Part shown: in pieces, positions 8,118 through 16,432 of the stretch
Layout of the letters: every line of letters starts with the position of its first letter
Position numbering within the stretch: position 1 is the first letter of the stretch
Position numbers and translations under genes: made by a program
Source of the DNA: Chloroflexota bacterium
GTDB lineage: Bacteria > Vulcanimicrobiota > JAMCWD01
Assembly: GCA_023475345.1 (NCBI GenBank)
Contig: JAMCWD010000053.1
Coordinates: 1 to 49,305, forward strand
Length of the DNA stretch: 49,305 nt
Direction: 5' to 3'
The notes under the pieces: generated by a model
Databases searched by the model: none
The model's input: the letters and a program-made list of their open reading frames with translations, nothing else
Told to the model about the DNA's origin: nothing

Positions 8118-9200
8118 TTACCTGTATGAATACACCCGGCAGCCCCCGTCGTTATCGACCCCGGCGGTCAAAACCCCGCCGTTGCTTACCAGGGAATGAA
8201 GCGCATAATTGGCCGCAGTGCCGAAACCGTTCTGCCCGTAAGTTACCCAGCCATTGAGAGTATAATTCCAGATCTGCCCCCCGGTAACGGTATTCATTGT
8301 AGTGGCATATAAATTTCCGCCGATGCTTTGAATCGAGCAAATTTTGCGGTTGGAATAATACCCGAACCCGGCGCTATCCATCTGTGTCCAGGAAAGCGTA
8401 TTCCACATCCATACCTGTGAGCCGGTAACCGAATTTTCCAGGCCGCAAAATAAGTTGGCGTTATGGATCCCCATGGCGGTAACGGAGATATTGTTTATGT
8501 TTCCGAAAGAATCGTTCGACCTGATTTCCGTCCAGAGGCCTCCTCCTCCGGGGCTTCTGTAAATGTGGCAGCCGTTCTTATTTCTAACCCCTGCAATAAT
8601 AGTGTTGGCGTACGCTGAGATCGAATCCACTGCAATATTATCCGGCAGGCCGAAGCCGTTAACGTTTATTTTTGTCCATGCCCCGGCATCATATTTCCAT
8701 ACCTGGCATCCGCCCGTATTTTCAGTGCCGGCAAAAAGCGCGCCGTTCAATACCACCATACAATTAACCGAACTGTTATTGGCGCTTTCGAATCCCGCCG
8801 TCGTGGTAACCTGGGTCCATGCGTTCGTCCCATCCCATTTCCATACCTGGCACCCGTTCCCGTTGGTAGTGGCCGCATATAGCTCGTTATTAAGTACGAC
8901 CATGCTTCTTATGTCAACATTGTTACTGTCGCCGAAACCGTCAATGTTTACCTGGACCCAGTTTGTACCGTCTTTTTCTTGTATTGTTGCGCCTGTCGCC
9001 GGGTTATACGTGGATACATACAGAGTCTCTTGAAAAATGATCATGGACGGGGCATGTAAATTATTGGTTGAGCCGAAACCGTTTACATTATCCTGTCTCC
9101 AGGTGCTCCCGTAAACAATCGTTCCTTCGTCTTTCGTGCCGCATCCGGCTGCGGATATGATTAAAACTATCATCAATATTAAAGCCGGATAAAATCTCAC
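8118..9200 (-). CDS. Lipoprotein with seven-repeat beta-propeller
   Basis: About 360 residues when started at GTG 9200, where GGAAGGGAG lies seven bases upstream and the protein begins directly with a lipoprotein signal ending SAAGC. The longer ATG start at 9242 would add 14 residues and has no good ribosome site. The mature part is seven tandem units of about 47-49 residues with the pattern W.qVn.xGFG...N...v.smvv....LYa.T.N..gGcqVW, consistent with a seven-bladed propeller. Distinctive are the repeated Gly-Cys-x-Val-Trp turns and GFG-xx-xN starts. It is likely an envelope binding protein; no catalytic motif is seen. It is unrelated in sequence to the PD40 lipoproteins at 0.3-2.6 kb. Confidence 0.8.
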   Translation of the reverse strand: MRFYPALILMIVLIISAAGCGTKDEGTIVYGSTWRQDNVNGFGSTNNLHAPSMIIFQETLYVSTYNPATGATIQEKDGTNWVQVNIDGFGDSNNVDIRSMVVLNNELYAATTNGNGCQVWKWDGTNAWTQVTTTAGFESANNSSVNCMVVLNGALFAGTENTGGCQVWKYDAGAWTKINVNGFGLPDNIAVDSISAYANTIIAGVRNKNGCHIYRSPGGGGLWTEIRSNDSFGNINNISVTAMGIHNANLFCGLENSVTGSQVWMWNTLSWTQMDSAGFGYYSNRKICSIQSIGGNLYATTMNTVTGGQIWNYTLNGWVTYGQNGFGTAANYALHSLVSNGGVLTAGVDNDGGCRVYSYR

Positions 9201-9288
9201 GGGATAATCTCCCTTCCAGTATGCATGGATGTCTTGCTTCATAGCTTTTCCGTTTACAGGGTACGGCCGGACAATTCCTTTGCCGTTC

Positions 9289-9621
9289 CTACCAGTATAT
9301 CTTTTTTGCCTGTATCTTCATATCGAGCCGCATGCCGCCCTTTACGCGTATTATAGTTCCCGGCTTGATATCTTTCCAGTCGGCGGCCCTGCCATCGACC
9401 GAGCATTTCGTGTTGCCGTCAACGAGCACATAAGTTATGGTTTTATTTTTTTCGTCTATAAGCTGCCTTACCTCAAGCCTGCCTTTCGGAATATCCAGCT
9501 TGACGACCTTGAATTTTTCGTTTACAAGGACAAGCTGGGCACAGGCCTTCCGGGTAACCGAAAAGAACATGGCCGTCGTAACAAAGATAATCAAAAGAGT
9601 CCAGGTCATGTATTTTTTCAT
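9289..9621 (-). CDS. Small exported protein, OB-fold-like beta domain
   Basis: 110 residues from ATG 9621 (AGAGGTG six bases upstream). An in-frame GTG at 9630 overlaps the ribosome site and is unlikely to be used. A signal sequence MKKYMTWTLLIIFVTTAMFF leads to a probable cleavage after KACA. The remainder is beta-rich with the phrases LDIPKGRLEVRQLIDEKN, TYVLVDGNTKCSVDGR, and W-x-DIKPGTIIRVKGG. These recall small OB-like exported domains (DUF5666-like), in which 'pGt.v.vkg' forms one strand. Function unknown. It follows the ABC exporter operon by 80 bp but a shared role is not evident. Confidence 0.7.
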   Translation of the reverse strand: MKKYMTWTLLIIFVTTAMFFSVTRKACAQLVLVNEKFKVVKLDIPKGRLEVRQLIDEKNKTITYVLVDGNTKCSVDGRAADWKDIKPGTIIRVKGGMRLDMKIQAKKIYW

Positions 9622-9702
9622 CGATATCACCTCTTTAAAGTCTTTGACACCTGTTTAATATTTCTTTAATGATTGCTTTAAACCTTCCCGGAATACAACG
9701 GG

Positions 9703-10557
9703 CTAATGGGCCGTAGTTATATCCAGGAGGCCCTTTCTGCGTGCCCGTCCTTCGATATAATGAAATGTGCCCCATGCAGTCAGGCTGAGCACGGCCAGGC
9801 CCGTCATGAAAATCAACAGCAAAAGCGGCGTGCTTATGCCCGTAAATCCGTTGTCAAGCGAGAGGGGAGGCAGAAGCGCCCGTCTGGCAAGCTCCAGCCA
9901 GTGAGTGAAAGGCAGAATTTGGGCGAACTTTTTCAGTACGCCGGGCAGCATGGACAGTGGGAATATCACGCCACAAAGAAGGTACAGGATGCTGTTCACG
10001 GCTTCGCTCATGAAAAACGAGTGATGGAGCGCGGTAAGCATGGAGATCCCCACCAGTAAAAAGCCCGCCGCGTAAATTATACAAAGACCCAGGACGAATA
10101 CAAGCAGGAACAGGCATATCCCTTTGCCTCCCTGTAAAATCGGGATATTTAAAAACAGCCTGCCTGCTATAAGCGCCACTGCCATATAAAACGCCGAAGT
10201 TATTACCTTTGTCCCCGACCGGCCCGCCAGGTAAACGAAAAACGGCATGGGGGCCATATATACGTATTTAAGCGTTGCATAATGTTCCCGGTCGTCCTGG
10301 AGAATTGTCGAAAGCCCGCCGAGTCCTCCCAGCATGAAAAGGCCCAGGGCGCTCCCTACGTATAAAAACTGGAAAAGATCTTCGTTGGGATTCCGGTACG
10401 CCAGCACCTTATAGATGAAGATTACTATCAGCATGGAAAATAACGGGCGTATGACGGAATAAAGGAAATACAGGAAGGGAGACGTCCAGTTGGTTTCTAC
10501 TTCCCATGAAAGCCAGAGGGCGGATTTGAAAGTGCGGAGGATTTCTTTTAAAGCCAT
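9703..10557 (-). CDS. ABC-2 type transporter permease (second permease of exporter)
   Basis: 284 residues with about six hydrophobic segments, the usual size and layout of an ABC-2 membrane subunit. The N-terminus MALKEILRTFKSALWLSWEVETNW is a cytoplasmic amphipathic stretch before the first helix; helices follow near residues 30-50, 60-75, 105-130, 140-165, 180-205 and 240-260. Its start overlaps the end of the other permease gene by 10 bp. With that gene and the ATPase it makes a heteromeric exporter acting in the inner membrane; the substrate cannot be told. It is the last gene of the operon and is followed by an 80-bp gap with no clear terminator. Confidence 0.85.
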   Translation of the reverse strand: MALKEILRTFKSALWLSWEVETNWTSPFLYFLYSVIRPLFSMLIVIFIYKVLAYRNPNEDLFQFLYVGSALGLFMLGGLGGLSTILQDDREHYATLKYVYMAPMPFFVYLAGRSGTKVITSAFYMAVALIAGRLFLNIPILQGGKGICLFLLVFVLGLCIIYAAGFLLVGISMLTALHHSFFMSEAVNSILYLLCGVIFPLSMLPGVLKKFAQILPFTHWLELARRALLPPLSLDNGFTGISTPLLLLIFMTGLAVLSLTAWGTFHYIEGRARRKGLLDITTAH

Positions 10558-11384
10558 CTCGTGAGTATCCTTCCGTCCTGTTTGGCCCTTTTTTCCATGA
10601 CGTTCAGAAAATAACAGGCCCCGATACCGTATAAGACCGTCAGGATTCCCAGGAGCAGTATCTCCGTCCCGACAGGGAGGAATATTATGTTTGTGACGCC
10701 ACCGTAAATTACCTGTCTCATCCCGTCAAGGCCCAGCGTTATGGGCAGAACGGAGGCTATGCCTGCTACAACAAATCCCAGTATGCGGACGGGGAAGTAA
10801 AAACCTGAAAGGAAGAACACAGGCTCGTGGAGCAGTTCGGTGAGAAAAAGTCCTTTGCGTCCCCACAGCATGAATACCGAGCTGCCTATCATCCCGAGGC
10901 CGTAAAGCGCGGTCAGGGTCAGAAAAAATACCGCGAGGAGAGTCCATATATTCGTTACATGGAAAGGCACATGGAAAAGCCAGCTTGCAAGGAAAAACGT
11001 AACCAGCGTCCGGATTATGGTGCTGTACATCCCGCCGAGCGCCATGCCTATAAGGATGGACATCCGCGAAATAGGGGAGAGGAAAAAAATCTGGAGGTTC
11101 CCCATCTCCTTTTCCCAGTAAAACTGGCCTGCCATCCCCCAGAGCACGTTCATCCAGAACCCGACCATCGACCCGCCCAGTACCAGGCATCCCATGAAAG
11201 TCTCGTCCGCATTCATGCTTTTATAAAGAAAGAGGTATGCGGCAAGGTAGAGGACGGGGAGGCTCACGTCGAACAACATCCATGAAGGCTCGCGGTTCAT
11301 CCCCACGACTCGCACGTAAGCTCGCGCGATGATTACGCGGATCTGCCTCTCCAGGAATTTCCAGAAGCCCTCGCCTTCAATCAT
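10548..11384 (-). CDS. ABC-2 type transporter permease (first permease of exporter)
   Basis: About 278 residues from ATG 11384, which overlaps the ATPase stop region (stop 11386-11388, TGAGATG) and has GGAG seven bases upstream. The longest frame from ATG 11426 would add a basic 14-residue tail inside the ATPase gene and is less likely. The protein has an N-terminal amphipathic segment (FWKFLERQIRVIIARAYVRV) and about six membrane helices, typical of ABC-2 permeases. It is homologous in layout to, but clearly diverged from, the downstream permease, so the exporter is probably a heterodimer. Translational coupling to the ATPase is likely from the overlap. Confidence 0.85.
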   Translation of the reverse strand: MIEGEGFWKFLERQIRVIIARAYVRVVGMNREPSWMLFDVSLPVLYLAAYLFLYKSMNADETFMGCLVLGGSMVGFWMNVLWGMAGQFYWEKEMGNLQIFFLSPISRMSILIGMALGGMYSTIIRTLVTFFLASWLFHVPFHVTNIWTLLAVFFLTLTALYGLGMIGSSVFMLWGRKGLFLTELLHEPVFFLSGFYFPVRILGFVVAGIASVLPITLGLDGMRQVIYGGVTNIIFLPVGTEILLLGILTVLYGIGACYFLNVMEKRAKQDGRILTRWL

Positions 11385-11385
11385 C

Positions 11386-12411
11386 TCACTGCTCCGGGAT
11401 CTCCGGCGGCTCAGCCGTTTCATCATCGCATAATTTCTTCCCGGTGATCGCTACAAACACGTCTTCAAGGTCCGGCTCGTGTTTTTTAAGCGAAAGTATT
11501 CTGGCCTCGGAATTCACCAGGCGGTTCATTATATGATGGACAATGCCTTCGTCGTTCAGTAAAAATCTGAACAGGATTTCGTTATCTGCTTCTTTTTCCT
11601 CGATAAGGTTCAGGCCTGTTATATCATTCCATGAAGGCGTCCTGCCGTTTACAGGCTGGATGACAAGCTCCAGCCTTATACGGCCCGGGATCAGTTTTTT
11701 CAGCCCGTCGGGTGTGTCGCAGGCGATTATTTTTCCGTCGCTTATTATCGCCACCCTGTCGCAAAGCTGTTCAGCTTCCTGCAGGTAATGAGTCGTAAGC
11801 AGTATCGTTCTGCCCTCTTCTTCTTTCATCCATTCCTTGATGAAAGTTCTGACGCCGCGCGCGATATGGACATCCAGCCCGAGGGTAGGCTCGTCCAGGA
11901 AGAGAACGGACGGGTTATTCAGAAAGCCGCGGGCGAAGTTTACTTTTTGCCTCATGCCGGTTGACAGGTCGTGGAGCTTGACGTTTGCCCTGTCTTCAAG
12001 TCCTACTACCTTAAGCAGGTAATCTATCCGCTTGAAAGCCTCGTTGTACGGGATGCCGTAAAACTGGGTAAACAGCCATAAGGATTCGCGGGCCGTCAAC
12101 ATGCCGTATCCCGACGTTTCGCCCCCGCTCACCATGTTTATAAGAGACCGGATCTTCTGGGGATGAGTCTCGATGTCGTATCCCCCGACGAACGCTTTTC
12201 CGTAAGACGGTAGAAGCAGCGTGGAAAGGATCCTTATAAGCGTGGTTTTGCCGGCCCCGTTCGGCCCTAACAGGCCGAACAATTCTCCGGGAGGGATCTC
12301 CAGGTTGACATGGGACAGCGCAGTTACAGTAACAGGCTTGTGGCTCTTGCTCCCGAAAGGTTTTGCTGTGAACGTGCGGCCCAGGTCCCCGGTAAGGACC
12401 GCGGGGGTCAT
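11386..12411 (-). CDS. ABC transporter ATP-binding protein (exporter type)
   Basis: 341 residues. Walker A GPNGAGKTT near residue 50, signature LSTGMRQKV near 150, Walker B VLFLDEPTLGLD near 170, and the H-loop TTH near 205 are all intact. The C-terminal ~100 residues form an extra domain of the kind found on drug/polysaccharide exporter ATPases, with EPDLEDVFVAITGKK near the end, the common tail of the DrrA/CcmA-like group. Its ATG shares bases with the TGA of the upstream TPR gene (ATGA), indicating tight coupling. It energises export through the two downstream ABC-2 permeases. Substrate unknown. Confidence 0.93.
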   Translation of the reverse strand: MTPAVLTGDLGRTFTAKPFGSKSHKPVTVTALSHVNLEIPPGELFGLLGPNGAGKTTLIRILSTLLLPSYGKAFVGGYDIETHPQKIRSLINMVSGGETSGYGMLTARESLWLFTQFYGIPYNEAFKRIDYLLKVVGLEDRANVKLHDLSTGMRQKVNFARGFLNNPSVLFLDEPTLGLDVHIARGVRTFIKEWMKEEEGRTILLTTHYLQEAEQLCDRVAIISDGKIIACDTPDGLKKLIPGRIRLELVIQPVNGRTPSWNDITGLNLIEEKEADNEILFRFLLNDEGIVHHIMNRLVNSEARILSLKKHEPDLEDVFVAITGKKLCDDETAEPPEIPEQ

Positions 12412-13958
12412 TCCGATTCATACCCCCTCGACTGCCAATACAATATGAAAGCAAGCACTATGAAAACGACAAAAAGCCCTATCAATATCACTTTAAGCGG
12501 AGGCGCTACGAGCAGGTACTGCTTGCCGATTACAAGCGGCAATAAATTTGACGCCAGGATGTACAACGCGATTAAAAGCAGGGAAAATATTGCGCAGAAC
12601 TGGCTCCAGAAAGAATATAATTTCCTTTTATATTCCAACTGGAGAATAAATACCTCGCGGGGGTCGGCGGTAATCTGCTCGGCTTCTCTGGTCTTCGGCT
12701 CGCCGGTAGGAGTCAATCCCAACTGCTGGACGTATTGGTTGAATGTCTTGACATTACAACCCTGTAAGTTGCGCCACGGGGTATAAAGTACGATTACGAA
12801 GTAGAAGAACACGACAGCAAGTATCGTCTGGTTTATATCGTTGAGGATGGTATAATTCAGCGTGCCGAAATATGACAGGGCGAGCAGCACTATGAGGATT
12901 AGCAATACGGAAAAAGAAACGAACGGCGTGGTAATGATCTTGCTGTAGAAGCGGAGCCACCGGTAATACGATGCGTATTTCAACTTGATGGCCGTCGCGA
13001 ACCCTCTTTTGGCCTTGATGTTGTTTACATCGATCTTTAATGCGTTCTGGTAAGCGCCCAGGGCGAAATCCAGGTAATTTTCTCTGGTGTACATATCGCC
13101 AAGCCACAGGAAAATATCTATATCCCTGTCATCGGCGGGCATGGGCGGGTTGTAAAGCGATTCATCGACTCCTTCGAACCACTCTTCTTCTTCCGCACAC
13201 TTTTTCAACAGAAGGGCTTTTGCATTAGCCGGATCTTTTTCAAGCACGGAATGGGCCATTTCAAATACGCTTTTAAATTGACGCTGGCGGAGAAGGAAAG
13301 TTGCGAAGTCGAGCCTGAAAGCTACATTTTTGGGATCCAGCTCTATGGCTTTTTTATAGTTCTCTCCGGCCTGCTCGGCTTCCCCGAGATCAGCCAGGAT
13401 CGTTCCAAGAAGATAATGCCCGTCGGGATTGTCGGGCGCCGAGACTACCGCGGCTTTCGCGGTGAGCTCAGTTTCCGCCAGTTGTCCTTCTCCCCTGTAA
13501 GCCATAACTAACATGCGAAGCGCTTCAGGATAGTTCGGACGAGCGTCCAGGGCGCGCCTGGCGAATTTCTCCGCCAGCTTGTATCTCTTCATCTGGACTT
13601 CGGCATAAGCATGGAGGCAGTCCTGCTCGGGGGTATTCTTCTGGCGGAAAAGCCCGATGAACCCTGCTCCGGGCTGCTTGACTTTTTTCTCCGGCCTGGA
13701 CTTCTCCTCTTCTTTTTCCCCGCCGGATGCCGCTTTTCCTGAATCTTTCTTTTTATCTTTTTTTCCGGGCTTTACTTTCCCGCCTTTTGATTTTTCTTTC
13801 TTTTCTTCTTTTTTAACGGGAACCTCAACAGGATCAGCAGCCTTTTCTTCACTTGAGGAAGGCGGTTGAAACTGGGCTTCCGAAGGCTTTTCGCCGCTTT
13901 CGGTAGAGGCCTTGCCAACCGGGATTTCCGGAGAATTTTTCTGAACTTCTTCGCTCAT
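12408..13958 (-). CDS. TPR protein with four C-terminal membrane helices, linked to ABC exporter
   Basis: 516 residues. Residues 1-~100 are low-complexity, rich in Lys, Glu, Pro and Ser. Residues ~105-310 contain tetratricopeptide repeats (for example HYLLGTILADLGEAEQAGENYKKAIELDP as the clearest unit; only key residues matter: the Gly/Ala/Pro pattern). The C-terminal ~180 residues have two pairs of hydrophobic helices (near 345-365, 375-395, 445-465, 480-505), so the TPR part probably faces the cytoplasm. ATG 13958 has GGAG seven bases upstream. The gene overlaps the ABC ATPase gene by 4 bp, so it is the first gene of the exporter operon and may dock partners or substrates. That role is inferred only from linkage. 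The 150 bp upstream, to rlmB, hold only an AT palindrome. Confidence 0.8.
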   Translation of the reverse strand: MSEEVQKNSPEIPVGKASTESGEKPSEAQFQPPSSSEEKAADPVEVPVKKEEKKEKSKGGKVKPGKKDKKKDSGKAASGGEKEEEKSRPEKKVKQPGAGFIGLFRQKNTPEQDCLHAYAEVQMKRYKLAEKFARRALDARPNYPEALRMLVMAYRGEGQLAETELTAKAAVVSAPDNPDGHYLLGTILADLGEAEQAGENYKKAIELDPKNVAFRLDFATFLLRQRQFKSVFEMAHSVLEKDPANAKALLLKKCAEEEEWFEGVDESLYNPPMPADDRDIDIFLWLGDMYTRENYLDFALGAYQNALKIDVNNIKAKRGFATAIKLKYASYYRWLRFYSKIITTPFVSFSVLLILIVLLALSYFGTLNYTILNDINQTILAVVFFYFVIVLYTPWRNLQGCNVKTFNQYVQQLGLTPTGEPKTREAEQITADPREVFILQLEYKRKLYSFWSQFCAIFSLLLIALYILASNLLPLVIGKQYLLVAPPLKVILIGLFVVFIVLAFILYWQSRGYESE

Positions 13959-14107
13959 TTATTGCTCCATGAAAATAGTCCTGATCTTAATTCGGCGGTT
14001 TCTCTCAAATTCCTTGCGGTACTTCTCCATCTTTTATTGTTATTGAAGAAAAATTGAACTTTTTTAAAAAAGCAGTTTACGGTTCCTGGAAAAATCCGCC
14101 GGGAAAA

Positions 14108-14911
14108 TTAGTTTTTCAGTTCCCGGTTTTTCCCCGAAGTCAGGCTTTTTCTTATTTCGAACATCATTACCGCGCCTGCTACACCGGCATTCAGTGAGGT
14201 TATGGCCCCGCTCATGGGGATCTTCACCACCCTGTGAAGCTTGCCCGTAATATGGGGAGAAAGTCCCTTGTCCTCGCCTCCCATAACAAGGGCCGCCGGG
14301 AAACGGTATTCTATCTCGTTATATGATAATTCAGCCCCGGCATCCGCCCCTACGAGGAAGTAGCCTTCTTCGCCGAGTTTTTCCAGTGCGTTTCCGATGT
14401 TCGTAACGCGGGCCACCGGTATATGCTCCGCTGCGCCGGAGGCCACTTTTACCGCGGCAGGCGTGAGCCCGCAGGCATGATGGCGCGGTATAATCACCCC
14501 ATGTACTCCTGCGCCGTCCGCAGAACGCAATAGAGAGCCGAGGTTGTGCGGATCCTGGATTTTATTCAAGACAAGCAAAAAAGGATGAGGCTCGTTTTTT
14601 ACTTTATCCAGAAGCTCATCAAGCTCGAGGTATTCTTTCAATGCAACCAGCGCCACTACACCCTGATGGTTGGCGCCCGGCGCCAGCCGTTCGAGGGCTT
14701 CTTTATCCACGACGGTATGCGGGACGCCGCCTTTTGCCAGCCGCCTTGAAAGCCTCATGCCGTACTCGGTACGGTCAAGACCCCGTTGTATGTACACCCG
14801 GTCAAGCGGGCGGTCATGCTCGACGGCTTCCCAGACGGGGTGTTTGCCGAAAAGGATCCTCCGGTCAGGTGAGGGCGGGTCCCCTGCGCCGGGTTTCATC
14901 TTTTTTTCCAT
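14108..14911 (-). CDS. rlmB: 23S rRNA 2'-O-ribose methyltransferase, RlmB/TrmH (SPOUT) family
   Basis: 267 residues. The N-terminal ~80 residues are the small substrate-binding domain (RILFGKHPVWEAVEHDRPLD). The catalytic SPOUT domain carries all three family motifs: motif 1 NKIQDPHNLGSLLRSADGAG near residue 115, motif 2 LVMGGEDKGLSPHI near 210, and motif 3 IPMSGAITSLNAGVAGAV near 230, which form the knotted SAM-binding site. RlmB methylates G2251 of 23S rRNA in E. coli; a related TrmH-family target cannot be excluded. The gene overlaps the end of cysS by 16 bp. A cysS-rlmB order is common in bacteria and supports the assignment. Confidence 0.92.
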   Translation of the reverse strand: MEKKMKPGAGDPPSPDRRILFGKHPVWEAVEHDRPLDRVYIQRGLDRTEYGMRLSRRLAKGGVPHTVVDKEALERLAPGANHQGVVALVALKEYLELDELLDKVKNEPHPFLLVLNKIQDPHNLGSLLRSADGAGVHGVIIPRHHACGLTPAAVKVASGAAEHIPVARVTNIGNALEKLGEEGYFLVGADAGAELSYNEIEYRFPAALVMGGEDKGLSPHITGKLHRVVKIPMSGAITSLNAGVAGAVMMFEIRKSLTSGKNRELKN

Positions 14912-16308
14912 CTCGTCCCCTGGGAGGTGTCTTCCAGTATAATTCCCATTTCTTTGAGCCGGTCTCTAATTTCGTCGGACCGCGCGAAGTCCTTGTTTTT
15001 TCTTGCCTGCTCACGCTCGGCGATCAGTTTTTCGATTTCATCTTCAAGGCTCTGTGATTTCAGGGCATCCGCCAGCTTCAGCCCCAGTATCCTGTCCAGG
15101 TCAAGGAAAAGATCGCGTACTTTTTCCGCATGGCGCCTGTTCAGGTTCCCGGCTTCAAGCCTCTTATTGGTTTCTGTTTCAAGGTCGAAAAGATAAGCCA
15201 GGGCGCCTGACATATTGAGGTCGTCGTCCAGTTCCGAAAGGAACCCCTGTTTTGCTTTTTCGATCATATTGTCGAATTCCGGGTCATAGCTGATATCGGG
15301 GTTGTCCTTTACCTCTTCGAGCCGTTTAAGAAAATCGTATAAGCCCGTTATGGTTTTATCGGCGGCCTGAAGGGCCTCGAGCGTGAAGTTCAATTTTGAA
15401 CGGTAATGCGTGGAGATATACAGATACCTGAGGGCAAGCGGGCTAAAACCTTTATTTGGCAGGTCTTTCAAAGTATAAAAGTTGCCGAGGGATTTCGCCA
15501 TCTTCCGGTTATCGACCAGCAGGTGCTCGTTATGCATCCATAGCCTGACGAACGTCCTGCCGGTAGCCGTCTCGGCCTGTGCTATCTCGTTTTCATGGTG
15601 GGGGAATATATTATCCACTCCGCCTGTATGGATGTCGAAGCTTTCGCCCAGGTATTTCATGCTCATTGCGGAACATTCAATATGCCAGCCGGGACGGCCT
15701 TTGCCAAGCGCGGTCTCCCAGTAAACATCGCCGTCCTGTTCATCCCAGGCTTTCCATAAAGCGAAGTCGGCGACGCTTTCCTTATCGTATTCGTCGTGCT
15801 TGATCCTTGCCCCGGCTTTCTGCCCTTCAAGCTTTATGTGAGAGAGCCGCCCGTATTTCGGGAAAGCGGCTATTGAAAAATAAATGCTGCCGTCATCTCC
15901 GCGGTAGCCTGCGCCGGCATCAATAATGAGTTTGATGAGATCGACCATCTCAGGTATATGCCCTGTTGCGCGGGGGTAAAATTCGGCGGGTTCTATGTTG
16001 AGCGATGAAAGGTCCCGGTGGAAAGCCTCTATATAAGGGGCGGTGAACTCGTCAATCGGGATCCCGGCTTTATTTGCGGCCCTGATAATCTTATCGTCTA
16101 TATCGGTTATGTTCATAACCTGGGTAACTTCATAGCCGCAGTACTTGAGATGCCTCCGCAGGAGATCTTCGAAGCAATACGCCCGCAGGTTCCCTATGTG
16201 CGCATAATCATAAACCGTCGGCCCGCAGGTGTACATGCCGATTTTTTTCGGCTCTATCGGCTCAAGCTCTTCCTTAGCGCGGGTTTCCGTGTTGTAATAT
16301 CGGATCAT
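14896..16308 (-). CDS. cysS: Cysteinyl-tRNA synthetase
   Basis: About 470 residues from ATG 16308, giving the family-typical start MIRYYNTETRAKEEL. The longest frame begins 13 codons earlier (16347) and has no ribosome site. Class I signature HIGN follows the zinc-binding CGPTVYD near residue 30; the KMSKS loop is present as KMAKS near residue 270; other zinc ligands are in IECSAM and FPHHENEIAQ. The C-terminal anticodon-binding domain ends EDTSQGTRWKKR, as in other CysRS. It charges tRNA-Cys in the cytoplasm. The next gene, rlmB, overlaps by 16 bp. Confidence 0.96.
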   Translation of the reverse strand: MIRYYNTETRAKEELEPIEPKKIGMYTCGPTVYDYAHIGNLRAYCFEDLLRRHLKYCGYEVTQVMNITDIDDKIIRAANKAGIPIDEFTAPYIEAFHRDLSSLNIEPAEFYPRATGHIPEMVDLIKLIIDAGAGYRGDDGSIYFSIAAFPKYGRLSHIKLEGQKAGARIKHDEYDKESVADFALWKAWDEQDGDVYWETALGKGRPGWHIECSAMSMKYLGESFDIHTGGVDNIFPHHENEIAQAETATGRTFVRLWMHNEHLLVDNRKMAKSLGNFYTLKDLPNKGFSPLALRYLYISTHYRSKLNFTLEALQAADKTITGLYDFLKRLEEVKDNPDISYDPEFDNMIEKAKQGFLSELDDDLNMSGALAYLFDLETETNKRLEAGNLNRRHAEKVRDLFLDLDRILGLKLADALKSQSLEDEIEKLIAEREQARKNKDFARSDEIRDRLKEMGIILEDTSQGTRWKKR

Positions 16309-16432
16309 GGTTTCCGGCCCTTTCCAGTTTTCTTGTCTTAATTTCATTAGAATTGATGTTGTTTTTTGACTGCTTTATAGAAGCATCGGCCTTCTCAAAG
16401 GGAGGAAAAAAAATTCGCCCTCCTTGATTTTT

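Noticed and set aside
14059..14072. CTTTTTTAAAAAAG palindrome downstream of the TPR gene's start region as a terminator
   Set aside because: The stem is made only of A-T pairs apart from the ends and lacks a loop; it is more likely simple AT-rich sequence.
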